From the NCBI GenBank assembly GCA_025980625.1, contig JAICXG010000171.1, forward strand, positions 1 to 5,937: DNA of 5,937 bases, read 5' to 3'. The notes below the pieces were generated by a model. The model had not been told where the DNA came from and ran no database searches. It saw nothing but the letters and a program-made list of their open reading frames with translations. Shown piece after piece: positions 1-5,284 of this stretch. Source of the stretch: Chthoniobacterales bacterium (lineage in GTDB: Bacteria; Verrucomicrobiota; Verrucomicrobiia; Chthoniobacterales; UBA10450). The translations under genes were made by a program, and so were the position numbers. How positions within the stretch are numbered: position 1 is the stretch's first letter; every line of letters begins with the position of its first letter.

Positions 1-384
1 CAGGTCGTGTTGAACGCCAAAGCGCTGGCGGCGGGCGTGGCGAAGCACGGTTTCCGTATCGTCTCGGGCGGGACGGACAATCATCTCATGCTGGTCGACC
101 TGCGCCCGAAAGAGATCAACGGCAAGGATGCGCAGAACACGCTCGACCGCGCGGGCATTACGGTAAACAAGAACGCGATTCCGTTCGACACTTACCCGAT
201 CTTCAAACCGGGCGGGATCCGGCTCGGCACGCCGGCAGTGACGACGCGCGGAATGAAAGAGGAGGATATGCTCGAGATCGCCGATCTACTCGCCGAAGCG
301 CTGGCGAAGCGAAGCGATGAAGTGGCAATCGGCAAAGTGCGCCAGCAGGTGCAGCAACTGACTCGGCGCTTTCCCTTACCATAA
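1..384 (+). CDS. glyA: Serine hydroxymethyltransferase, C-terminal part (5' end outside window)
   Basis: This PLP-dependent cytosolic enzyme interconverts serine plus tetrahydrofolate with glycine plus 5,10-methylenetetrahydrofolate, the main one-carbon source. The reading frame is open from base 1 and ends with TAA at 382-384, giving the last 127 residues of a protein normally about 415-430 long. The catalytic lysine region lies upstream of the window. Visible family motifs are SGGTDNHLMLVDL (codons from about base 64), the N-K-N-x-I-P-F-D segment, and GIRLGTPAVTTRGM (from base 214). The arginine of GIRLG (codon 220-222) matches the substrate-carboxylate arginine known in E. coli GlyA (Arg363). 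The ATG-like TTG at base 7 is internal, not a start. The gene converges on the EEP gene, with a hairpin between them. Identification is secure; only the length of the missing part is unknown. Confidence 0.96.
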   Translation, partial: QVVLNAKALAAGVAKHGFRIVSGGTDNHLMLVDLRPKEINGKDAQNTLDRAGITVNKNAIPFDTYPIFKPGGIRLGTPAVTTRGMKEEDMLEIADLLAEALAKRSDEVAIGKVRQQVQQLTRRFPLP

Positions 385-399
385 CTACTCTTTCCTGCT

Positions 400-436
400 C
401 CTGCTCCTACTCTCGTTAGGCAAGATTAGGAGCAGG
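400..436. terminator. Hairpin between convergent genes, possible bidirectional terminator
   Basis: A perfect 10-bp inverted repeat has arms CCTGCTCCTA (400-409) and TAGGAGCAGG (427-436), with a 17-base loop. It sits between the glyA stop (384) and the stop of the convergent EEP gene (439), as expected for a shared terminator. No clear T-tract follows on either strand, so a classic Rho-independent mechanism is not shown. The left arm follows a direct repeat of CTGCTC, so the stem could slip by one register. The loop contains an exact copy of the TCGTTAGGCAA motif. Confidence 0.6.
413..423 (+). repeat. TCGTTAGGCAA interspersed motif, exact copy 1
   Basis: Exact 11-base copy on the plus strand, located in the loop of the hairpin at 400-436 between glyA and the EEP gene. 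Confidence 0.85.
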
Positions 437-438
437 GG

Positions 439-1521
439 TTACAAATCGAAATCAGCCCAGATCGCGGCGTGATCGCTCGCCGAGCTGGTGTCGCGCGTCA
501 CCGTCGTAAGGGGCGGATATTTCGCCCGCACCTTTTTTGTGTCGGACCAGATACCGCGACGCTCGATCCCGACCTGGCGCAAATGCGGCCAGAGCCCTTC
601 GGAAACGAGCAGGTAATCGATCTGGTCGTTCTTGCTCGGGGCGGCGTCGTCGCGATGGGTCCAGCGATCGGCGTCGTTAGGCAATTTCTCGAATGAATTG
701 CGCAGGCCCGGGAGCTTGAGCAAAGGAGCGAGCGAATCGGATTTGGGCAGCTCGTTGAAATCGCCCGCCACCACCACCCACTGCGTGTGCAAATCAAACC
801 GACGCAGAATTGACGCGACCGTTTCGGCCTGCCGCTTTCGCTTCGCGTCATTCGCCGCCTTACTCCCATAACCGCGACTCTTGAAGTGATTCAGCAGCAC
901 CCAAAGATGACGCACCCCGGGAATATCGACCTCGAACTCCGCGCAATCGCGGCTGAAGACCGGGCGGCCATTCAGATCGAGATCGTCCACGTGGCTGCGC
1001 ATGTCGCACAAGGGCCGGCGGCAAAGCATCGCGACATCGATTCCGCGCTCGTCGTTGCCATCGATCAGCATCGCGTGCGGGTAAGGTGCGTCCTTGAGAA
1101 TGTTATCGTTGAACCGGCGCAGCACGGGCCGGCTCTCCACTTCAACGAGACAAAGAATGTCCGCCTTCAACTCATTAATGATGCATCCGGTGTTCTCGAT
1201 CGCCGGCGCCTGTATCAGGTCGCGCCGCCATTCGATCGCGCCGATCCAGTCGCCGCGCCCATCCGCGACAATCTTGCCCTTGGAATAAAGTCGCCGCCGC
1301 GTTTCCTGGAGGAAAAAGGGGCCGGTCGAGCCGGTCGCCTTGTGCTTGCGCAGGATCTGTAACATCCGCGCTTTGTCATTGTCGCTGTAGAGCGGTTGCT
1401 CGATCAGGCGCTGCAACTCGGCGACATCGTTCAGCACCACAGTGGTCTTATCCGGGTCGTCGCCGTTGATCGCGCTCACTCTGCTGAAGAGGTTTTCGAC
1501 GTTGTAGGAGGCGATGCGCAT
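439..1521 (-). CDS. Endonuclease/exonuclease/phosphatase (EEP) superfamily protein
   Basis: This 360-residue protein belongs to the DNase I-like EEP fold, whose members hydrolyse phosphodiester or phosphomonoester bonds with Mg2+. The ordered family signatures are all present: SYNVENLF at 5-12 (N7/N10), ADILCLVEVES at 120-130 with E127 as the probable metal ligand, RGIDVAML at 159-166, LLNHFKS at 209-215 (N211, H212), AGDFNELP at 252-259 (D254, N256), QIDYLLVS at 300-307 and SASDHAAIW at 347-355 (D350, H351). The catalytic set looks intact. A stretch of about 100 residues (15-118) separates the first two motifs and is longer than in minimal EEP proteins. No convincing signal peptide or membrane segment is seen, so it is probably cytoplasmic. 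The ATG at 1519-1521 directly precedes the first core strand; AAGGG lies four bases upstream as a weak ribosome site. Substrate (DNA, RNA, nucleotide or lipid) cannot be read from the sequence. It is divergent from zwf. Confidence 0.9.
   Translation of the reverse strand: MRIASYNVENLFSRVSAINGDDPDKTTVVLNDVAELQRLIEQPLYSDNDKARMLQILRKHKATGSTGPFFLQETRRRLYSKGKIVADGRGDWIGAIEWRRDLIQAPAIENTGCIINELKADILCLVEVESRPVLRRFNDNILKDAPYPHAMLIDGNDERGIDVAMLCRRPLCDMRSHVDDLDLNGRPVFSRDCAEFEVDIPGVRHLWVLLNHFKSRGYGSKAANDAKRKRQAETVASILRRFDLHTQWVVVAGDFNELPKSDSLAPLLKLPGLRNSFEKLPNDADRWTHRDDAAPSKNDQIDYLLVSEGLWPHLRQVGIERRGIWSDTKKVRAKYPPLTTVTRDTSSASDHAAIWADFDL
674..684 (+). repeat. TCGTTAGGCAA interspersed motif, exact copy 2
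   Basis: Exact 11-base copy on the plus strand, lying antisense inside the EEP gene. On the gene strand it reads TTG CCT AAC GA, in frame as Leu280-Pro281-Asn282-Asp283. Confidence 0.85.
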
Positions 1522-1626
1522 CGAGCCCTTTTAACCAGAAGAAGTTCCTGACACAACGCTGTTATTTTCGTTTAGCGTCACCAGCGCATCTGCCTAAACT
1601 GCCGCAGCCAGACGAGCCGAAAAACC
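1522..1626. promoter_or_regulatory. Divergent intergenic region, expected promoters of zwf and the EEP gene
   Basis: This 105-base gap separates two divergent genes, so promoters for both should lie here or overlap the gene starts. Only weak sigma-70-like matches are visible. For zwf, CTGACA (1548-1553) with a 17-base spacer leads to TTTAGC (1571-1576). For the EEP gene, TTGTGT and TAAAAG on the minus strand are separated by 17 bases, which would give a very short leader. A small 5-bp inverted repeat, ACGCT (1556-1560) with AGCGT (1574-1578), lies in the more A+T-rich centre. None of these matches is strong enough to name as a promoter by itself; the call rests on gene orientation. Confidence 0.35.
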
Positions 1627-3165
1627 GTGACCGATAAAGAACAATCCAATCCCTTGCGCGAAGGCCTTTCGATGCGGGCGGTGCCGCAGCCGTGCGCGAT
1701 CGTGATCTTCGGCGCGACCGGCGATCTGACCCATCGCAAGCTCATCCCGGCCCTCTACAACATCGCCGCCGATGGTGAAATGCCGCCCGCTGTGGCGGTG
1801 GTCGGTTTGGCTCGCCGGCCCAAAACGGACGACGAATATCGCGCCGAAATGGAGGAGGCAACGCGAAAATTCTCGCGCCAGCCGGTGCGGGACGAAATCT
1901 GGGACGGCTTCGCCAGGTCGCTCTTTTATCAGTGCAGCGACTTTGGCGACGAAGCGGGCTACCGAGCATTAGCCGGGCGGCTTGACAAGCTCGACGAGGA
2001 GAGCGGCACGCGCGGCAACCGGCTGTTTTATTTCGCAGCTTCGCCCGACCAATTCGAGACGATCGTGGAGAACCTCAACAAAGCGGGCCTGAACAAGGCG
2101 CGCCAAGGGAGCTGGGCCCGGGTGATTATCGAGAAACCTTTCGGGCGCGATCTCCGCTCCGCCCGGGAACTCAACCGCGTCGTGCGCAGTCGTTTCTCGG
2201 AAGACCAGACCTATCGGATCGATCATTTCCTCGGGAAAGAAACGGCGCAGAACATTTTGGTTTTGCGTTTTGCGAACGCGATTTTCGAGCCGCTCTGGAA
2301 CACCCGTTACATCGATCAAATCCAGATCACGGCCGCGGAAACGTTAGGCGTGGAAAACCGCGGCGGCTATTACGAGACGGCGGGGGCGCTCCGCGACATG
2401 GTGCAAAATCATTTGCTCCAACTGCTCTGTCTCGTCGGGATGGACCCACCGACCGATCTCCGCGCCGACAGCATTCGCGATGAAAAGCTGAAGGTGGTGC
2501 GCTCGCTCCGCCGTTTCAAAGCGGAGGAAGTGCGTACCCATGTCGTTAGGGGGCAATACGGCGCCGGCACGATCAACGGCAAACCGGTTCCGGCCTATCG
2601 CGACGAAGAACGGGTCGATCCAAATTCGCAGACCGAGACTTACGTGGCGTTGCGCATGTGGCTCGATAACTGGCGCTGGGCCGATGTCCCGATCTACATG
2701 CGCGTCGGCAAACGGCTGCCGAAATCAAGCACGGAGATTTCGGTGCATTTCAAGCGCGCGCCGCAGGTGCTCTTCAACCGCGAAACGGAGACGATCGAGC
2801 AAAACGTGCTCGCGATTCGGATCCAGCCCGACGAAGGCGTTTCGCTGCGGATGCAGGCGAAGGTGCCGGGCACCAGTTTCCGGATTGAATCGGTGAAGAT
2901 GGATTTTCATTACGGAACCTCCTTCGGCAAGGCGAGTCCGGAGGCCTATGAGCGATTGCTGCTCGACGCGATGGCGGGCGACCCGACGCTCTTTGCCCGG
3001 GGCGACGAAGTCGAGGAGGCGTGGGCGTTTATCGACCCGATCGAGGAAGCATGGTCGGTGAAAGAGAATGCGCCGAAGTTATGCACCTACCCCGCCGGTT
3101 CGTGGGGGCCGGAGGAAGCCGACGAGCTAATGGCACGGGATGGGAGGAGTTGGAGGAGGCTGTGA
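1627..3165 (+). CDS. zwf: Glucose-6-phosphate 1-dehydrogenase
   Basis: This enzyme oxidises glucose 6-phosphate to 6-phosphogluconolactone with reduction of NADP+, the first step of the oxidative pentose phosphate and Entner-Doudoroff routes, in the cytosol. The 512 residues are full length for the family. The Rossmann nucleotide-binding loop GATGDLTHRKL is at 29-39, EKPFGRDL at 169-176, and the substrate/phosphate site RIDHFLGKE at 197-205. QNH has its histidine at 262. D199 and H262 are 63 residues apart, as are the Asp177-His240 catalytic pair of the Leuconostoc enzyme, so the active site looks intact. The C-terminus GSWGPEEADELMARDGRSW is typical. I chose the GTG at 1627 because NPLREGL at 8-14 resembles the N-terminal extension of cyanobacterial Zwf. 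The ATG at 1672 (residue 16) has a better ribosome site (GAAGG, 1660-1664) and would give a 497-residue protein, still with the NADP loop. opcA follows 168 bases downstream. Confidence 0.97.
   Translation: MTDKEQSNPLREGLSMRAVPQPCAIVIFGATGDLTHRKLIPALYNIAADGEMPPAVAVVGLARRPKTDDEYRAEMEEATRKFSRQPVRDEIWDGFARSLFYQCSDFGDEAGYRALAGRLDKLDEESGTRGNRLFYFAASPDQFETIVENLNKAGLNKARQGSWARVIIEKPFGRDLRSARELNRVVRSRFSEDQTYRIDHFLGKETAQNILVLRFANAIFEPLWNTRYIDQIQITAAETLGVENRGGYYETAGALRDMVQNHLLQLLCLVGMDPPTDLRADSIRDEKLKVVRSLRRFKAEEVRTHVVRGQYGAGTINGKPVPAYRDEERVDPNSQTETYVALRMWLDNWRWADVPIYMRVGKRLPKSSTEISVHFKRAPQVLFNRETETIEQNVLAIRIQPDEGVSLRMQAKVPGTSFRIESVKMDFHYGTSFGKASPEAYERLLLDAMAGDPTLFARGDEVEEAWAFIDPIEEAWSVKENAPKLCTYPAGSWGPEEADELMARDGRSWRRL
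2342..2349 (+). repeat. CGTTAGGC core of the interspersed motif, copy 3
   Basis: The 8-base core is exact, but the flanks differ from the 11-mer (A before, GT after). It lies in sense orientation in zwf, read in frame as Thr-Leu-Gly within AETLGVEN, with TTA as the Leu codon. Confidence 0.7.
2543..2556 (+). repeat. Degenerate interspersed motif, copy 4 (TCGTTAGG-GGG-CAA)
   Basis: TCGTTAGG is followed by GGG and then CAA, so it resembles the 11-mer with three extra G residues. It is in zwf, in a different reading frame from the other coding copies (Val-Val-Arg-Gly in HVVRGQY). It may be a decayed copy or a coincidence. Confidence 0.35.
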
Positions 3166-3190
3166 GGAGAGTGGAACGCCCCGATAACTT

Positions 3191-3311
3191 TGTCATCCGG
3201 AGCCGGCGAAGCGCGGTGACGGACCTCTCCGGAAATTCCTGGAGTGTTTTGCCTAACGACGCCGCGCACCGCTTGCGAGGTCTCTCGCCATCTGCGCGGC
3301 GCGGGATGACA
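3191..3311. repeat. Imperfect inverted-repeat (fold-back) element between zwf and opcA
   Basis: The outer ends are perfect complements: TGTCATCC (3191-3198) and GGATGACA (3304-3311). Pairing in register continues inward, so 13 of the first 15 positions from the ends match, including GCCG (3202-3205) with CGGC (3297-3300). An inner pair, GACCTC (3222-3227) with GAGGTC (3277-3282), gives nearly equal arms of 37 and 35 bases. The centre (3228-3276) holds a minus-strand TCGTTAGGCAA copy. From memory, intergenic elements starting TGTCATCC(T)GAGC and ending in GGATGACA are scattered in many bacterial genomes, so this is probably a REP/MITE-like element. It fills most of the 168-base gap and would put a long hairpin in a zwf-opcA transcript, possibly acting as a partial terminator or RNA stabiliser (inference). 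No open reading frame of substance lies in it. Confidence 0.7.
3249..3259 (-). repeat. TCGTTAGGCAA interspersed motif, exact copy 5 (minus strand)
   Basis: It reads TTGCCTAACGA on the plus strand and lies almost at the centre of the loop of the 3191-3311 inverted-repeat element, outside any gene. Confidence 0.85.
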
Positions 3312-3333
3312 CTGTTTGGAGAGCGCGAGGGTT

Positions 3334-4392
3334 ATGCCAGCCACTGCTGAGAATTCGATTGTCGGGCTGCCGGTCGAAGTCATACAGATCGACCGCGAGC
3401 TGAAGAAGCTCTGGGCTTCCGGCGAGGGTGTGATGACGCGCGCTTCGCTCATTAACTTCGCGGTTTACAGCGAAGCGGCCGATTCGTTAGGCAAAAATAC
3501 CGCCATCATTTCGCAATTGACCGAGAATCACGCCTGCCGCGCGATCGTTATTGCGGCCGATCCGGCGGCGCGGGAGAATGGAATCGAGGCCTGGATCAGC
3601 GCCCACTGCCACGTCACCCGGGCCGGACGCAAACAGGTCTGTTCGGAGCAGGTTTCGTTTTCGGTTCGCGGCGAACATTGCGCGCTCCTGCCGAATATCG
3701 TCTTCGCCCATCTCGATTCCGATCTGCCGCTTTACCTTTGGTGGCAGGAGGAATTTCGGCCGCCGCTCGATCCGCAGCTCTGGGCCTGGGTCGATCGCGT
3801 CATCTACGACAGCCAAACCTGGCGGAACTTCGATGAGCAGATGAAGCTCGTCGAGACCGCGCAGGAAGAAGCGCGGCAACGGATCGTGCTCTCCGATCTT
3901 AACTGGATCCGCCTTGTCCATCTGCGGCTTGCCCTCGCGCGGTTCTTCGATCACCCGATCACGCATCGCCATTTGAAAGAATTTCGCCGCGTCGAGATCG
4001 TGCATGCGCCGGGCTTCCACTCGACCGCGCTTCTCCTCGTCGGTTGGCTGGCGGGACAATTGCATTGGGACATCGCCGGCGACGATTCGCCCACCTTGTG
4101 GATCAGCGCAGATAACCGCTCCCGGGAAATCGAAGTACGCCTGCGCGAGGAGAAGGGCGAACCGATCAGCGCTTGCAAGGTCACGACCGATTCCGCCGAA
4201 TTCCGGATCGAACACAAACCGGGTGCGGATTTGCTCGATGTCCACTTCGGTCGAGTGCAAGGGCGCAAAATGCAGCAACTCCTCCCGGCTGGGAAAAACA
4301 CCGTCGTCGAGCTGTTGCGTGAAGAACTGATGCGCGGCGGCCCGCATCGCGTCTACCTGCGCGCGGTTTCGAAGGTGCGGGAACTAATGTAG
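3334..4392 (+). CDS. opcA: Glucose-6-phosphate dehydrogenase assembly protein OpcA
   Basis: OpcA proteins are known from cyanobacteria and actinobacteria, where they promote assembly and activity of Zwf; the same role is inferred here. The 352 residues show family-typical segments: TRASLINFAVYSE at 35-47, ISAHCHV at 88-94 followed by QVCSEQVSFSVRGEHC at 101-116, SDLPLYLWW at 129-137, DRVIYDSQTW at 154-163 and DLNWIRLVHLRLALARFFD at 188-206. The C-terminal half is the more variable lipoyl-free beta-rich part and ends with HRVYLRAVSKVRELM. No signal peptide or membrane segment is seen, so it is cytosolic. The ATG at 3334 is preferred: GGAGAG (3318-3323) lies ten bases upstream and the 3191-3311 repeat ends 22 bases upstream. 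A TTG at 3316 would add six residues and overlap that ribosome site. Adjacency to zwf on the same strand strongly supports the assignment. The five cysteines (68, 92, 103, 116, 281) are noted but not linked to a known redox switch. Confidence 0.92.
   Translation: MPATAENSIVGLPVEVIQIDRELKKLWASGEGVMTRASLINFAVYSEAADSLGKNTAIISQLTENHACRAIVIAADPAARENGIEAWISAHCHVTRAGRKQVCSEQVSFSVRGEHCALLPNIVFAHLDSDLPLYLWWQEEFRPPLDPQLWAWVDRVIYDSQTWRNFDEQMKLVETAQEEARQRIVLSDLNWIRLVHLRLALARFFDHPITHRHLKEFRRVEIVHAPGFHSTALLLVGWLAGQLHWDIAGDDSPTLWISADNRSREIEVRLREEKGEPISACKVTTDSAEFRIEHKPGADLLDVHFGRVQGRKMQQLLPAGKNTVVELLREELMRGGPHRVYLRAVSKVRELM
3484..3494 (+). repeat. TCGTTAGGCAA interspersed motif, exact copy 6
   Basis: Exact sense-strand copy inside opcA, in frame as TCG TTA GGC AA, encoding Ser51-Leu52-Gly53-Lys54 of the 352-residue protein. 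Confidence 0.85.
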
Positions 4393-4401
4393 CTCAAAAT
4401 G

Positions 4402-4445
4402 ACGAACCGGAGCGGTCCTCCAAATTGTCGTTAGGCCAGGTTCGT
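4402..4445. terminator. Hairpin between convergent opcA and the membrane/CBS gene
   Basis: The arms ACGAACC (4402-4408) and GGTTCGT (4439-4445) are a perfect 7-bp inverted repeat. Two further G-C pairs (4409-4410 with 4436-4437) form past one bulged A. The hairpin begins 9 bases after the opcA stop and its right end touches the stop codon (4445-4447) of the convergent gene, a usual place for a shared terminator. There is no clear T-tract. The loop holds the core of the TCGTTAGG motif. Confidence 0.45.
4428..4436 (+). repeat. TCGTTAGGC interspersed motif, copy 7
   Basis: Nine of the eleven bases match (TCGTTAGGC followed by CA). The copy is intergenic, within the loop of the hairpin at 4402-4445, with its last C taking part in the stem. 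Confidence 0.75.
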
Positions 4446-5218
4446 TACTCGGTTTTTTCCACCCGTTGCGCGATCTCGGCGAGCATGCTCGCGGTCAGCT
4501 TTGAACGATCAACAACCCCGGCAAATTTCCCGTCTTCATTCAGCACCGGCAAGACCTGCGCATCAGCCGCGTTCATGATCTCGAGCGCCTTGCGCCGGTC
4601 GTCCGATTTGTGCAGCGCTTTCTCGGCCGAGACCAAACCCGGGAGCGCTGCCAATGCCTCTTTGTTCCCGGAGTCGATCCATTGCGCCAGATCATCCGTG
4701 CTGAACCGGGCTTGCGGCGCCTGCACGATCTGCTCGATCTGACGCGCGTCGGCAAGCGCGAAGAAAGTGCCATCGGAATTCTCCAAAACGAGATAGCGCA
4801 AAAACGGATACTGCGTCAGTTGGTTGAGATAATTGGCGATCGCTCCTCCAAAATATCCGCCCTGCCCGATCGTGAAGCGCAGCGCCTGACTCTTCGCGCT
4901 GATCATTTGCGGAATCACTTCCGGCCCGGCTTTCGACATCGTCGGAACTGACTCGCGCACCGATTCGATTGTGAGCTTCGAGACCTGCGGGCCGACCGGC
5001 GCGTTCGAAGCCATCTTAATTGCAGCCACGATTTTGACTTCGCCGAAACCGAACTCCTGCACCTTCCCAGTGAGAAAAAGCCAGAGCGCAACCGGCACAA
5101 GCGCGAGCACAATGTCGGAATTGCGAATGTCGATTTTATTCCCGGTCTTGCTGCGCAACGCGACCAGGAGTGCGAGGAGCGCGACAAAAATGCCGAGCGC
5201 GACCGCCACCGTGCTCAT
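4445..5218 (-). CDS. Membrane protein with two N-terminal membrane segments and CBS-like C-terminal region
   Basis: I do not recognise a named family for this 257-residue protein. Two hydrophobic stretches at about 4-21 and 35-50, separated by a basic, polar turn (RSKTGNK), predict a membrane hairpin with the rest of the chain on one side. The soluble part has two segments resembling the core of CBS domains: RYLVLENSDGTFFALADARQIEQI at 141-164, and QVLPVLNEDGKFAGVVDRSKL at 221-241 preceded by ALEIMNAADA. A tandem CBS pair often binds adenosine nucleotides and regulates a partner, but the first repeat is divergent and binding is not shown. The ATG at 5216-5218 starts directly before the first membrane segment; no good Shine-Dalgarno is visible. 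It lies 66 bases downstream of the DUF547 gene on the same strand, so the two may form an operon. It converges on opcA. Confidence 0.8.
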   Translation of the reverse strand: MSTVAVALGIFVALLALLVALRSKTGNKIDIRNSDIVLALVPVALWLFLTGKVQEFGFGEVKIVAAIKMASNAPVGPQVSKLTIESVRESVPTMSKAGPEVIPQMISAKSQALRFTIGQGGYFGGAIANYLNQLTQYPFLRYLVLENSDGTFFALADARQIEQIVQAPQARFSTDDLAQWIDSGNKEALAALPGLVSAEKALHKSDDRRKALEIMNAADAQVLPVLNEDGKFAGVVDRSKLTASMLAEIAQRVEKTE

Positions 5219-5284
5219 GGCGCGATCGTGCCGGTCGCAGCGCGCGAAAGCAATCCGATTCTACGGCATACGCGCCGCGCCGGT

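Noticed and set aside
886..1362. 158-codon open frame on the plus strand
   Set aside because: It is antisense to the EEP gene across conserved catalytic motifs, so it is a shadow.
3142..3178. Purine-rich GGAGGAG repeats at the end of zwf as a ribosome site
   Set aside because: They overlap conserved C-terminal codons of Zwf and no credible start codon or gene follows at the right distance; opcA begins over 150 bases later.
3021..3350. 109-codon open frame spanning the zwf-opcA gap
   Set aside because: It overlaps the end of zwf and the opcA start in another frame and runs through the inverted-repeat element; composition and content do not look like a protein.
3487..4347. 286-codon open frame on the minus strand
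   Set aside because: It is fully antisense to opcA, which has clear family motifs and the zwf context. Long antisense frames are common in G+C-rich genes, and the translation shows no recognisable domain.
4836..4843. GCGATCGC, the cyanobacterial HIP1 palindrome
   Set aside because: I saw only a single occurrence, which carries no weight in a G+C-rich window; the genome is not marked as cyanobacterial by it.
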